The notes below the pieces were generated by a model. The model searched no databases. It was not told where the DNA came from and was given only the letters and a program-made list of their open reading frames with translations. From Myxococcales bacterium (GTDB lineage: Bacteria > Myxococcota_A > Polyangia > Polyangiales > Polyangiaceae): a stretch of DNA of 50,448 nucleotides. Location: the NCBI GenBank assembly GCA_947473045.1, contig CANJCO010000036.1:1-50448 (forward strand). Direction: 5' to 3'. A program made the position numbers and the translations under genes. This document shows positions 16,581-26,075 of the stretch, in pieces (positions within the stretch are counted from its first letter, which is position 1; every line of letters starts with the position of its first letter).

Positions 16581-18731
16581 TCACCAGACCGCGCAAACGT
16601 GCCCGCTGTTCATCGCGCTGCCGGCCTTGCACGAAAACGCGGCGGCGAAGGCGGGGGTGTCGGCCATCGGGCCGTTGACGCGAAAGCGAGGCGGCGCGTG
16701 CGGGTTGGTGCGCGCGAGCATTTCGAGAAATTCCGGCGTCTCCTTCGAGCACCAGCCTTGCGCGTAGGCCAAAAAGAGCAGCTTTTCGTCGGAGAAGCCC
16801 TGCACTTCGCGGTGGGCCTCGGGGTGCGCCTGCTTCCAGGCCACGAGCGCCTCGTAGCCGAGCTTTACGCCGCCGATGTCGGCGATGTTCTCGCCCGCTG
16901 TCAGCTCGCCGTTGAGCTTCACGCCGGGGACGGCCTCATAGGCGCTGTATTGATCGACGACGCATTTCGTCGCGGCGACGAAGCGGCTCTTGGTCTGCTC
17001 GTTCCACCAGTCGCGCAGGTTTCCATCGCCGTCGAACTGGCTGCCTTCGTCGTCGAAGCCGTGGGTGATCTCGTGTCCGATCGTGTTGGCGCCCTCGTCG
17101 CCGATGTTGACCGGCGCGTAGAAATCACGCGAGAAAAACGGGGGCAGCAGCTCGCCCGCGGGCAGCACAATCTCGTTCAGCGACGGGTCGTAATAGGCGT
17201 TTACCGTGGGCGGGGTCATCTCCCAGTCGCCGCGGTCGACGGGCTTGCCGATCTTCGCGAGGCGCCTGCGGCGGTCGAAGCGGCTCGCGCTCATGGCGTT
17301 GCCTGCATAGGCGGTGCGCGAAACGCTGAAGTCGTAGGTGCGGTAGCGGTCGGGATAGCCCACCTTCGAGCCCATTTTCATCAGCTTCTCGAGCGCCTTG
17401 CCGCGCGTCTCGGCGTCCATCCACGGAAGGCCGCTCAGGTCGCGTCGCATGGCTCCCTGAATTTGCGCGACAAGCTCGCTCGCGCGCGCCTTCGAGTCGC
17501 CAGCGAACTTCGCCTCGACGAACGGCTGCGCGAGCAGCTCGCCGAGCGCGCCGTCGACGCCGCGCACGCAGCGCTTCCAGCGCGGCTCGAGCTCCTTTTG
17601 CCCCGACAGCTTCTGCCGCATGGAAAAGCCTTCGGCCACCATCGCGCGGGTGAGCAGCGGGGCCTTGGTGCGCGCGAGGTGCCAGGTCAGGTACGCGCGC
17701 CAGGCGGCAGGCTTCTCGGCGTGCATCATGGCGTCGACGCCCCGGAAATAGCCCTCGTCGTTGATCGAGATGGCCTGCACGTCGGGCTGTCCGATCTGCG
17801 CGAAGTACGTGTTCCAAGGAAAGGTGGGCGCGACCTTCGGCAGCCCCGCGCGATCGACGCGGTGGTAGATCTTGTAGGGATCGCGTCGCGTGACCTTCGC
17901 CTGCTGGAGCTTCGCGAGCGCAGTCTCGATGCGGAGCACCTGGGCAGCGGCGGCCGTGACTTGCGGCGAGAGGGCGAGCGCGACCTTGCCGTCCGGCCAC
18001 GAACCCGCGGGTGAGAGCGCGAGCGCCAGCATGCGTCCCACGTGCTCCGTGTAGAATGCACGTACCTCCTTGAGGTTGCCGTCGTCCTTCAGATAGTAGT
18101 CGCGATCCGGCAGGCCGATTCCGCTCTGGTCGAGCCCCGCGATCATCTGGGTGGCGTCCTTGAAGTCTTGCTGGGCGCCCACATCGAAGAGCACAAACAC
18201 GCCCGCGTCGTGGAGCGTCGCGACGGCGTCTGCGAGGCTCGCGAAATCTTTCACGGCGGCGATTTTTTGCATCAGCGGAGCTATTGGCGCGACGCCAGCT
18301 TTCTCGATGCCTTCTTCGTCCATGCACGCGGCGTAATAGTCGCCGAGCTTCTGGTCGCGCGGGCTCGCGCCCTTCGCGCTGGCCGCTGTTTCGAGCGTGG
18401 CCCGCAGAAATTCCTCGTTCTGCTTTTCGATGGCCTCGGTCGTGCCCCAGTGCGGTTTATCTGAAGGAATCGGCGTATTTTTTACGAAGCCCCCGCACGC
18501 GTACGCGAAGAAGTCCTGGCAAGGATCGACCGCGCCGTCCATCCAGTCGGGGACGATGCCGGTCTGCGCCAGGGTGAGGCCCGACGGCGGCTGCCGCGCA
18601 GGAGACTGCGCCGACTGCGCGGGAGGCGGCGGCGTGGTCGCCGTGGCCGGCGCTTGGGGGGCTCCTGCGCAGGCGAGAGCGGCGAGCGCGGGCAAGGAGG
18701 ACGCGAACAGGGCGCGGCGGAGGGTTTTCAC
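16581..18731 (-). CDS. M13 family zinc metallopeptidase (PepO/neprilysin-like), lipoprotein
   Basis: The zinc-binding motif is HEITH in TIGHEITHGFDDEGSQFD, with the third ligand in ENIADIGG, the classic pair for M13 (neprilysin/PepO) enzymes. The C-terminus ends with the family-typical NSGHVCAVW. About 716 residues is the expected length for the full two-lobed enzyme, which cleaves short peptides. The GTG at 18731 gives an N-terminus MKTLRRALF with a lipobox near AALACAG, so the protein is probably anchored and periplasmic; a GTG at 18749 is the alternative start. It is transcribed in the same direction as recQ upstream, 28 bases away. Confidence 0.92.
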   Translation of the reverse strand: MKTLRRALFASSLPALAALACAGAPQAPATATTPPPPAQSAQSPARQPPSGLTLAQTGIVPDWMDGAVDPCQDFFAYACGGFVKNTPIPSDKPHWGTTEAIEKQNEEFLRATLETAASAKGASPRDQKLGDYYAACMDEEGIEKAGVAPIAPLMQKIAAVKDFASLADAVATLHDAGVFVLFDVGAQQDFKDATQMIAGLDQSGIGLPDRDYYLKDDGNLKEVRAFYTEHVGRMLALALSPAGSWPDGKVALALSPQVTAAAAQVLRIETALAKLQQAKVTRRDPYKIYHRVDRAGLPKVAPTFPWNTYFAQIGQPDVQAISINDEGYFRGVDAMMHAEKPAAWRAYLTWHLARTKAPLLTRAMVAEGFSMRQKLSGQKELEPRWKRCVRGVDGALGELLAQPFVEAKFAGDSKARASELVAQIQGAMRRDLSGLPWMDAETRGKALEKLMKMGSKVGYPDRYRTYDFSVSRTAYAGNAMSASRFDRRRRLAKIGKPVDRGDWEMTPPTVNAYYDPSLNEIVLPAGELLPPFFSRDFYAPVNIGDEGANTIGHEITHGFDDEGSQFDGDGNLRDWWNEQTKSRFVAATKCVVDQYSAYEAVPGVKLNGELTAGENIADIGGVKLGYEALVAWKQAHPEAHREVQGFSDEKLLFLAYAQGWCSKETPEFLEMLARTNPHAPPRFRVNGPMADTPAFAAAFSCKAGSAMNSGHVCAVW

Positions 18732-18759
18732 GGGCCCGCACGCTAGCACTTCGGGGCCA

Positions 18760-20643
18760 TCACGCTCCGGCGATGACGCTAAGAAACCCTTCGCCGTAGT
18801 TCTCGATGCGGCTCGGACCGAGCCCGTGAATGCCCGCGAGCTCGCCGAGGGTCGCGGGCTTGCGTGCGGCGAGCTCGACGAGCGTGCGGTCGTGGGCGAT
18901 CACGTAGGCCGGCACGCGCTTCTTCTTCGCGACTTCGGCGCGATGGGCGCGCAGGCGGTCGACGAGCGGATCGCCGTCGGGCAGGGCGGCTGCGCTCGCT
19001 TTCGCTGCGCTCTTGCGCTTGCGCTCGGTGCGCGGAGGCAGCCGCAGGCGAATGCTCTCCTGACTCTTGAGCACGTCCCAGCCGGCGCGGGTCACGAGCG
19101 GCACGGGATGCTCCGTGGCCGTGAGGTCGACCCAGCCCGCGGCGATCAGCGCGCGAAGCAGCGCCGTGACCCACTCGGGGCGCTCGCTCGAAAACAGGCC
19201 GAACGTGGTCAGCTCGGTGAACCCGAAGCGGCGCGTGCGCTCGTCGTCCTTGCCGACGAGCATGCTGACGATCGCGGCGAGTCCGGCGCGCTGGTGGGCG
19301 CGAGCAACGCCCGAAAGCGCTTTTTTTACGATGAGCGTCGCGTCCTCGTCGGGAGCGTCGTCGACCGACTCGCAGACGTCGCAGTGGCCGCAACCTCCGA
19401 GCACTTCGCGCTCGTCACCGAAGTAGCGCAGCACGAAGTCGTGCCGGCAGGTGCAAGCGTCGAGGTAGGTGAGAAGCTCCCGAAAGAGGCGCCAATTTCG
19501 CTCGATTTGGTCTTTCGTCGGAGGCGTGTCGCCGCTGCTCATCTCGACGAGGCGCCTGCGCAGCGAGATGTCGGCGCCCGAGCACAGAAGCAGCCCGTGG
19601 GCCTCGTCGCCGTCGCGTCCCGCGCGTCCGACCTCCTGATAATACGCTTCGATCGACGACGGCGGCTGCGCGTGCACCACGAGGCGCACGTCGTCGCGGT
19701 CGATGCCCATGCCGAACGCGTTGGTCGCCACGATGACGTCGACTTTCTTGCGCGCAAACGCGCTCGACACCTTCGTGCGCGTGTCGGCGGGCATGCCGGC
19801 GTGGTAGCCGAGCGCGCGCCAGCCCTTCGATTTCAGGTCCTGCGCGAGCTCTTCGGTGTTCTTGCGGGTGGCGGCATAAATGATCGCCGCGCCCGCGGCC
19901 TCGCGCTTGTTCACGAGCGCCCGCTCCAGCTGCTCTTCGATTTCCTTGCGCGCGGCCTTTGGCCCATCGACCCAGCGCGCGGAGAGGTGCAGGTTGGGTC
20001 GCGCGAACCCTCTGAGAATTTCGTCGTGCGGGCGGTCGACAAAGCCGAGTCGCTCGATAATTTCGCGGCGCACTTCAGGGGTCGCCGTGGCCGTGCACGC
20101 GAGCACGCGATCGGGGGCGAGCTCTTCGAGGAGCGGTCCGATGCGCAGATAATCGGGGCGAAAATCGTGTCCCCACTGCGCGATGCAGTGCGCTTCGTCG
20201 ATGGCCACGAGCGACGGCTTGAGCCGCTTGAGCAGCTGCGCGAAGCCGCCGTAGGCGAGCCGCTCGGGTGCCGCGTAAACGAGCTTGTATTCGCCGCGGG
20301 CGAGCGCCTCCTCGCGGGCGCGCCGCTCTTCGACGGGGAGGGTCGACGCGATGAACGTCGCCGCGATGCCGCGCGCGTGCAGGCTGCGCACCTGGTCTTC
20401 CATGAGCGCGACGAGCGGTGAAAGCACGAGCGTCGTGCCCGGGAGCACCGTGGCGGGAAGCTGGTAGGTGAGCGACTTTCCGCCGCCGGTGGGCGCGACG
20501 ACCAGCACGCGCCGCGAGCCTTCGAGCAGCGCCGAAATGGCGTCGCGCTGCCATGGTCGCAGCTCGCGCAGGCCGAAGGTGGCTTCGAGCGCGACCTCTG
20601 CGGCTGCGATGAGTGCGGGCGTCGTCTCCAAGGCGCGCATCAT
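18760..20643 (-). CDS. recQ: ATP-dependent DNA helicase RecQ
   Basis: Superfamily 2 helicase motifs are clear: Walker A PTGGGKS, the DEAH box in AIDEAHCIAQWGHDFRPDY, and motif VI-type QEVGRAGRDG. The zinc-binding cysteines of the RecQ-Ct region follow (CTCRHDF then CGHCDVC), then a winged-helix segment. A C-terminal HRDC-like domain ends in GLGPSRIENYG. At 627 residues this is the full bacterial RecQ architecture, acting in recombination and stalled-fork repair. I start at the ATG at 20643; a second ATG follows directly at 20640, and the upstream frame to 20667 is less likely. The gene is divergent from the lipoprotein at 20713 with 69 bases between. Confidence 0.93.
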   Translation of the reverse strand: MMRALETTPALIAAAEVALEATFGLRELRPWQRDAISALLEGSRRVLVVAPTGGGKSLTYQLPATVLPGTTLVLSPLVALMEDQVRSLHARGIAATFIASTLPVEERRAREEALARGEYKLVYAAPERLAYGGFAQLLKRLKPSLVAIDEAHCIAQWGHDFRPDYLRIGPLLEELAPDRVLACTATATPEVRREIIERLGFVDRPHDEILRGFARPNLHLSARWVDGPKAARKEIEEQLERALVNKREAAGAAIIYAATRKNTEELAQDLKSKGWRALGYHAGMPADTRTKVSSAFARKKVDVIVATNAFGMGIDRDDVRLVVHAQPPSSIEAYYQEVGRAGRDGDEAHGLLLCSGADISLRRRLVEMSSGDTPPTKDQIERNWRLFRELLTYLDACTCRHDFVLRYFGDEREVLGGCGHCDVCESVDDAPDEDATLIVKKALSGVARAHQRAGLAAIVSMLVGKDDERTRRFGFTELTTFGLFSSERPEWVTALLRALIAAGWVDLTATEHPVPLVTRAGWDVLKSQESIRLRLPPRTERKRKSAAKASAAALPDGDPLVDRLRAHRAEVAKKKRVPAYVIAHDRTLVELAARKPATLGELAGIHGLGPSRIENYGEGFLSVIAGA

Positions 20644-20712
20644 GGCCGCGATCGCTCCGCGGTGCACGCGCGGCGTAGCGACAGGCCCCGGCCTCGGCTA
20701 CGCTCGGCCCCG

Positions 20713-22332
20713 ATGGGAATCGAAACCAGAGTCGCTTTCGTCGCTCTCGCCGCCGCCGCCCTTTTCGCGTGCTCCGACCCGGCAGCCCCGGCAAAGTCGA
20801 CGATTCTGGGGCAGCCCGATGCCGAGGCGCCCGACGCGTCCGTTCCGGTCGACGCTGACGTCGGTGTGGACGCCGCCGATGCCTCGAAGCCCGACAGCGC
20901 CGCGGCCGATGCGGGCTTGCCAACGCCGAATGTTGGCTGGCTGTGGCATCCTTCGCGCGTCGATTCGGTTCGCGGCGTGGCGACCGACGCCGCTGGCGCC
21001 ACCTTCGCAGTCGGCGAGTTTACGGGCGCGCTCGTCGATTTTGGTGCCGGTCACATCGCCTCCAGCGCCGATGAGTTTTCGTCCGACGCGTTCGTCGTGA
21101 AGCTCGACGCTTCGGGGGCGCCTGCGTGGGCCGTGGCGATAGGCGGAGCCAACGCCGATGAAGGAGCCGCGATCGCGGTCGATCTGGCCGGAGACGTCTA
21201 TGTCACGGGCCGCTACGAGTCCTCTCAGGGCTACGCGTTCAACCTCGGCGGCCTGACCATCTCCGCGCCCGTCGGCGCCCAGTACGGCGGGTTCGCCGCG
21301 AAGCTCAAGGGCAGCGACGGCTCCGTGCTGTGGGCGATCCCCCTCGCGAGCGCGGGCAGCGGCGTTCGCTTCGCCTGCCGCGCCGCCGCGGCCACGACCA
21401 AGGTGGTCGCGTTCGGCTGCGACTTCGACGGCAAGGCGTTCGAATACCCGGGCGGATCGCTCCAAAATCTCGATCAAGTCGCGTTGCGCGCCGACGTCGC
21501 CGTGCTCGCAGTCGACCCTGCGACCGGCAAGGCGCTGTGGGCCAACCGGATCGGAACCGCGGGCGCGCTCGACGCGATCGGCAATCTCGCGGCCGATTCA
21601 AGCGGCGACGTGCTCGTCTCGGCGACGGTCTACGGAGCCACGGTAGCCGACGCGCTCGGCTCGCTTTCGGCTTCAAAAATAGGCCTTTTTTCGAACGGCG
21701 TGCTGGGGCGCATGAGCGCTGCCTCGGGCAAGCTCGCGTGGAGTCGCCTCGTCGGAGGCGGCGCTCCGATTGATGCGCGAGCCATCGGCGCAGACGGTGT
21801 CGGGCACCTGTTCGCGACCGGATCGGTGACAACGGCCGGCGATCTCGGGCTTTCTGCGCCGATCACAACAGCGGGGCCGACCGACGCGTACGTCGCAGCG
21901 CTCGACGCAAGCACCCGCGCCACGAGCTGGGCCAAGCTCGCCGGCGGAAGCGATCACGCTCCGTTGCCCTTTGAATTTGCCGCAGCGATCGCAGTGGACG
22001 GGCAGGGAAACGCGCTCGTCGGCGGCGCGCACTTTTCGACCGACGCCGCCGCGTTCGGTTCGGCGATTCAGAACCCCCTCGCTGCCGGACATCTCGGCGC
22101 CGCGTTCTGCGCCAAACTCACGCCCGCCGGGGCGGTGACCTGGTCGTACGGCTTTCCGGCCAGCGGCGTGATGGAGTCATCTCAGGTGACCTCGGTGGCC
22201 TTTGCGGCCGGGGGCGCAGCTCGCGTGGGCGGGCTGTGGCAGGGAGCGGCCCGCATCGACGGCGCGATGGCCTACAAAAGCAACCTCGGCGGCAGCACGC
22301 CGGCCGGCTACGTGCTGGCGATCAAGCTTTGA
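20713..22332 (+). CDS. Beta-propeller-repeat lipoprotein, 539 aa
   Basis: A lipobox LFAC (Cys20) follows a signal peptide beginning MGIETRV, then an Asp/Ala-rich linker. The body contains at least six imperfect repeats of about 60-70 residues. Each has the form D-x-x-G-x-x-x-W-A, then IAVD-x-x-G-(N/D)-x-L-V-x-G, which is the pattern of SBBP- or PQQ-like beta-propeller blades. The fold is expected to be an exported propeller for binding rather than catalysis; no active-site motif is seen. I chose the ATG at 20713 over an in-frame upstream start at 20662 because the signal peptide begins there. Its last 25 bases overlap the convergent Nudix gene. Confidence 0.8.
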   Translation: MGIETRVAFVALAAAALFACSDPAAPAKSTILGQPDAEAPDASVPVDADVGVDAADASKPDSAAADAGLPTPNVGWLWHPSRVDSVRGVATDAAGATFAVGEFTGALVDFGAGHIASSADEFSSDAFVVKLDASGAPAWAVAIGGANADEGAAIAVDLAGDVYVTGRYESSQGYAFNLGGLTISAPVGAQYGGFAAKLKGSDGSVLWAIPLASAGSGVRFACRAAAATTKVVAFGCDFDGKAFEYPGGSLQNLDQVALRADVAVLAVDPATGKALWANRIGTAGALDAIGNLAADSSGDVLVSATVYGATVADALGSLSASKIGLFSNGVLGRMSAASGKLAWSRLVGGGAPIDARAIGADGVGHLFATGSVTTAGDLGLSAPITTAGPTDAYVAALDASTRATSWAKLAGGSDHAPLPFEFAAAIAVDGQGNALVGGAHFSTDAAAFGSAIQNPLAAGHLGAAFCAKLTPAGAVTWSYGFPASGVMESSQVTSVAFAAGGAARVGGLWQGAARIDGAMAYKSNLGGSTPAGYVLAIKL

Positions 22333-22733
22333 CCGAGGCGCGCGCGGACCTTTTCGAGCACGCCGACGTCGGCGGCCGGGAAGAGGGCAGGGTCGAGCTC
22401 GGCCGACGTCCACCACGCAAAATCCGCGACCTCGATCGCGCGCGGCGGGGGCGATGTCTGTAATATGCACGCTTCATAAAATAGCAAAAGCACGGCCTTG
22501 CCCGCGTCCTCGTAGCGATGGAACGCCACCTCGACGATGCCCTTGACCGTGACCTCGACGCCGAGCTCTTCGCGCAGCTCGCGGGCCAGGGCGACGGTAG
22601 GGTCTTCGCCTTCTTCGAGCTTTCCGCCAGGAAATTCCCACGCGCCGGCGAGGTGCGCGCCCGCCCGTCGCTGCGTGACGAGCACACGGTCACGCTCGAA
22701 AATTACACCCGCGACGACGACGATGGTCCGCAT
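22308..22733 (-). CDS. Nudix hydrolase, MutT/8-oxo-dGTP diphosphatase-like, 141 aa
   Basis: The complete Nudix box GX5EX7REUXEEXGU is present starting at GGKLEEGEDP and running to RELREELGV (residues about 36-58). It is preceded by the MutT-like segments GVIFERDRVLVTQRR and AGAWEFPGG. The length is typical for (deoxy)nucleoside triphosphate diphosphatases that clean oxidised nucleotides from the pool. Substrate choice cannot be proven. The 3' end overlaps the convergent lipoprotein gene by 25 bases. The stretch around 22455-22500 uses AT-ending codons (ATA, TTA, CTA, ACA) rare elsewhere in the window. Confidence 0.9.
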   Translation of the reverse strand: MRTIVVVAGVIFERDRVLVTQRRAGAHLAGAWEFPGGKLEEGEDPTVALARELREELGVEVTVKGIVEVAFHRYEDAGKAVLLLFYEACILQTSPPPRAIEVADFAWWTSAELDPALFPAADVGVLEKVRARLGQSLIAST

Positions 22734-22792
22734 CCTGATTCCGGCGAACGTCGTAGCTCAATTCAGGGCCGCTTTGGGATAACGTGCGCGCC

Positions 22793-25462
22793 ATGCCGAC
22801 CCTCAGGCCCGAGCCGCACGCTTTGCCCACGCGCCCCCAACTGCCCCCCTCGCTCATCGAGCGCCACGCCGCGAACTACTCGCCCGGCGACGGAAACGCG
22901 CCCGGCGCCGGCGGCGCGCCCTTCGCGCCCGGCGCGCCCGGCGGCGGCGGCTTCGACCCGAACGAGGGCAACTTCAAGAAGGGGTCGACCAAGCCGATCA
23001 TCATCGTGCTCGGCCTCGCGGTTGTCATCGGCGCGGTCGGACTCGGCATCATGGCCGCCAAGAGCGAAGGCGAAAAGGTGACCGTCGACGGCGTGGTGCA
23101 GGAGCGCAAAAATATCTACATGTTGCCCAAGGCCGAGCAGCTGCCGAAGTGGCGCGCGTGGGCCAGGCGCGACGACGTGCCTTCGCTTCAACAAGACGCG
23201 TTCGCGAACCTGGCGTGGGCGCGCGACGAAGAGGGGCTCAAGCTCATCATCGAAAAAGGCCTCGGATCGAGCGATCACCGCGTGCGCGGTCAGGCCGCCA
23301 CTGCACTCTACGACTACGGCTCACCGAAGGCCGACGCCGCAAAGCCGCGCCTGCTCGAAGTGCTCAAAGAGGCCGACAGCACCGACAAGCCGCAGATCAC
23401 CTGGGCCCTCGCAGTGCTCAAGGAGGCGAGCGCGTTCGACGCGGTGCTCGCTGAATACCGCACCGGGCACCTCGGCAGCATCCAGAAGCTCGACGGATCG
23501 CCTGCGTTCGACCCCGACGTTCTCGCGGGCATGGTGCCCCTCGACAAACTCGCCAGCTACGCGGGCGACGAGAGCGAGAGCGTGCGCCAGCTGACGGCGA
23601 CCATTCTGTCGCGCACCGCCGATGACAAATGGACCGACGTGCTCATCAAGCTCGTCGTCGACAAGAGCGTCGAGGTCGCGCGCGAAGCAGCCGTGGGCCT
23701 CGGGCGCATCGCCAACGAGAAGGCGATTTCCCCGCTGCTTCAGGCCCTCGACAAGGCGAACAAAGACTCCCGTCAGCGCTTCCTCGAGGCGCTCCGTGAC
23801 GGCGTCGGCGGTAACGGGCTCGTGCTCGCGCTCAAGAGCATTCAGAAGGGCCACGAAGCGTTCCAGATCAAGCAGCTCTTCGACATGATGAAGGAGCTGC
23901 AGGACCCGCGGTCGGCCGACACGCTTGTAAAGTACATCGAATCCAACCCGCACCCGCACTGGAAGACCGAGGCTGCGCTCCGCCTCGCCGAGATCGGCGA
24001 CGCGCGCGCGGTGCCCTATCTCGCGTGGCGCCTGCAGCAGGATCCGATGAAGCTCTACAGCGACAAAGAGGACGACCTCTTTGCGCGACTTCGCCTCGAC
24101 GACAACGAGCGCGTCGTAGCCGCGCGCATGATCGCCGATCTCGCGATTTTGCACCCCGACAAGCGCGACGTGATCCGCGCGCAGGCCGAGGACGCCGTGC
24201 TTGCGTGGGCGCTCGAGCACCCGCAACCGCACGCCAACGCGATGCGCTTCCTCGCGGTGGTCAACTCGCCCAAGGCCGCTCCCAAGCTGCGCAAGTGGGC
24301 GGATCCGACCGATCCGCTGCCGAAGGAGGGGCAGCAGCCTCCCATGCCCGACAGCTTCGCGACTGCCCAGAGCGCGCTGCGATATGTGGGATGGTCCCAC
24401 GATCCCGAGGGGTGGTCGATTCTCACCAAGCAGCTGACGCGTCGGCCCCCCAAGGTCGATGTCACCATGGAGTCGCTCCAGCAGGGCGGGCTGGCGATCC
24501 TGGGCATGACGGTGCGCGGCCTCGGCGTCGGCGCGAGCGACGGCTTCGCCGAATGGGGTGATCCCAAGGCGTTCCCGCTGCTCATGAAGTACATCGAAGA
24601 CCCCATGGACAACGAGCAGGGCCGCTATCAGGGCTGCTTTGCGCTCTCCTGGGTCGCGACCGACGACAACATGAAAGAGGTCGCGAAGAAGGTTCACGAC
24701 TACAACAAGCCTGATCCGAAGAGTCAGCTGGTGCGCGGGTGCCTGCTCGAGACGATGATTCACCGGCCGGTGCCCGCCGCTGCTGCCAGCCTCGTCGATC
24801 TCATCACGGCGCAGGCCGACACGCAGGTGCGCCATCAGGCCGCGCGCGCGATCGGCTTCGGCGGCGTGGACGGCGCCGTCAAGGCGAAGTTGATGGACAT
24901 GCTCAAGGACGACCAGCTGCGCGCCGACGCGATGCTCGCGCTGCTCATCGGTGCGGATCCCGACACCGTTCAGCAGGGGCTCGCCCGCTACAACGGCAGC
25001 GGCCCCGAGGCGATGGAAGAGCTGAAGGACATCTACAACCGATCGTTCGGCTACTGGAGCGACCGCAACTACCAGAGCGGCGACATCGCGCGCTGGATCA
25101 TCAACGCCGAGTCGTGCCGCTACGTGAAGGTCAACGACGCGCTTCAGGACTGGCCGCGCATGATCCTGCAGCGCGCCGTGCAGGGCATCGAGTTCAACAA
25201 CGGTCCCCACTCGATGACCCTCGTTCAGTTCCGCACTGGCCTGCTCCGCGACGCCAAAGGCGCCGACGCGAAGAAGCGCACCGACGCTGTGGCGATTCTC
25301 AAGTTCATGCGCGAAAAGGGCTCCCTGATGGCCCTTCGCAACGAGCCGGGCGACGTCGGTGAGCTCGCGCGCAAGGCGTTCTTCGAGGTCATGAACCCCA
25401 AGATGGTCGAGCAGAAGATCCCCGACGCAGCGAGCGACAAGGCTGGCACCGCGAAGCCGTGA
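22793..25462 (+). CDS. HEAT-repeat protein with one transmembrane segment, 889 aa
   Basis: The first 60 residues are a Pro/Gly/Ala-rich, probably disordered and cytoplasmic tail. One hydrophobic helix at residues 68-89 follows, then a long soluble part of repeated helical pairs, many with the HEAT signature (for example ARVPYLAWRL-type and VAREAAVGLGRIANEKAI stretches). Such alpha-solenoids act as binding scaffolds, and the topology suggests the solenoid faces the periplasm. I use the ATG at 22793; a GTG 9 bases earlier is possible. A GATAAC box at 22778-22783 could be a -10 giving a very short leader. The stop overlaps the next start (GTGA at 25459). Confidence 0.82.
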   Translation: MPTLRPEPHALPTRPQLPPSLIERHAANYSPGDGNAPGAGGAPFAPGAPGGGGFDPNEGNFKKGSTKPIIIVLGLAVVIGAVGLGIMAAKSEGEKVTVDGVVQERKNIYMLPKAEQLPKWRAWARRDDVPSLQQDAFANLAWARDEEGLKLIIEKGLGSSDHRVRGQAATALYDYGSPKADAAKPRLLEVLKEADSTDKPQITWALAVLKEASAFDAVLAEYRTGHLGSIQKLDGSPAFDPDVLAGMVPLDKLASYAGDESESVRQLTATILSRTADDKWTDVLIKLVVDKSVEVAREAAVGLGRIANEKAISPLLQALDKANKDSRQRFLEALRDGVGGNGLVLALKSIQKGHEAFQIKQLFDMMKELQDPRSADTLVKYIESNPHPHWKTEAALRLAEIGDARAVPYLAWRLQQDPMKLYSDKEDDLFARLRLDDNERVVAARMIADLAILHPDKRDVIRAQAEDAVLAWALEHPQPHANAMRFLAVVNSPKAAPKLRKWADPTDPLPKEGQQPPMPDSFATAQSALRYVGWSHDPEGWSILTKQLTRRPPKVDVTMESLQQGGLAILGMTVRGLGVGASDGFAEWGDPKAFPLLMKYIEDPMDNEQGRYQGCFALSWVATDDNMKEVAKKVHDYNKPDPKSQLVRGCLLETMIHRPVPAAAASLVDLITAQADTQVRHQAARAIGFGGVDGAVKAKLMDMLKDDQLRADAMLALLIGADPDTVQQGLARYNGSGPEAMEELKDIYNRSFGYWSDRNYQSGDIARWIINAESCRYVKVNDALQDWPRMILQRAVQGIEFNNGPHSMTLVQFRTGLLRDAKGADAKKRTDAVAILKFMREKGSLMALRNEPGDVGELARKAFFEVMNPKMVEQKIPDAASDKAGTAKP

Positions 25463-26010
25463 GCACCCGGGCGCTCGCGGCGCTTTCGCTGGGGCTCGCG
25501 TTTGGATGTAGAGTGCAACCATCGGCGATCGGGGCGCCTGCGGCTCCGGTTGCCGTCGACTCCCCGGCTGGCGTCGCGCTCGTGGCCGCGTGCACGCCGT
25601 CGGGCCCGGAGCTGTGCTTCAACGCCATCGACGACAACTGCAACGGCGTGATCGACGAGGGCTGCGGGCTCACGACCGGAGCCCTGCAGTTCACGATCGC
25701 GTGGGGCGACAGTCCGGCAGACGTGAACCTGCGCGTGCAGGGCCCCGGCGCTGGCGCGGTGGGAAGCCCTCGCATCGACAGGGACTGCCCCCGCGAGGGC
25801 TGCGGCGGGCAGAACGTCGAGAACGCCTTCGTCGAGGGCGCGGACGTGATACGGGGAAAATACACGGTATCGGTCGAGCTGGGCGACACGCACGGGGCGA
25901 GTCTGCCCGTCCGCGTGCGATTCGGCGGTCGGGTGCTGTCGAAGAGCTACGGCGCCGATCTCGAGCTCGAGCGCCGCGGCGACGTGAAGACCTTCGTATT
26001 CACCCTGTAG
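25459..26010 (+). CDS. MopE-motif lipoprotein with YfaP-like C-terminal domain, 183 aa
   Basis: A GTG start overlapping the preceding stop (GTGA) gives MSTRALAALSLGLAFGC, a lipoprotein signal with the Cys near residue 17. Residues about 45-68 contain CFNAIDDNCNGVIDEGC, the Asp/Asn-rich, two-Cys putative metal-binding motif found in many myxobacterial exported proteins (MopE-like). The remaining 110 residues look like a small beta-sandwich similar to YfaP/DUF2135: a WGDSPADVNLRV stretch, then VELGDTHG and VRVRFGG. Translational coupling suggests it works with the HEAT-repeat protein, perhaps at the same envelope site. Function unknown. Confidence 0.75.
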   Translation: MSTRALAALSLGLAFGCRVQPSAIGAPAAPVAVDSPAGVALVAACTPSGPELCFNAIDDNCNGVIDEGCGLTTGALQFTIAWGDSPADVNLRVQGPGAGAVGSPRIDRDCPREGCGGQNVENAFVEGADVIRGKYTVSVELGDTHGASLPVRVRFGGRVLSKSYGADLELERRGDVKTFVFTL

Positions 26011-26035
26011 TTGGGCGGGGTCGGAGCCTTTGGCT

Positions 26036-26063
26036 TTGACGCGCGCGGCCGCGGCCCTATAAA
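26036..26063 (+). promoter_or_regulatory. Sigma-70-type promoter for the Fe-S oxidoreductase gene
   Basis: TTGACG at 26036-26041 and TATAAA at 26058-26063 are separated by 16 bases. This is the best consensus promoter in the window. Transcription should begin around 26070, only about 6 bases before the ATG at 26076, so the message would be nearly leaderless. Confidence 0.6.
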
Positions 26064-26075
26064 ACGCGGCATCTC

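Noticed and set aside
18397-20421. 674-residue open frame on the plus strand opposite the M13 peptidase start and recQ
   Set aside because: It is the complement shadow of two clearly conserved genes; the protein is rich in Arg, His and Ala with no motif, as expected from antisense of GC-rich coding DNA.
23321-25522. 733-residue open frame on the minus strand opposite the HEAT-repeat gene
   Set aside because: Antisense shadow of a gene with clear HEAT repeats and a transmembrane helix; the frame has low-complexity composition.
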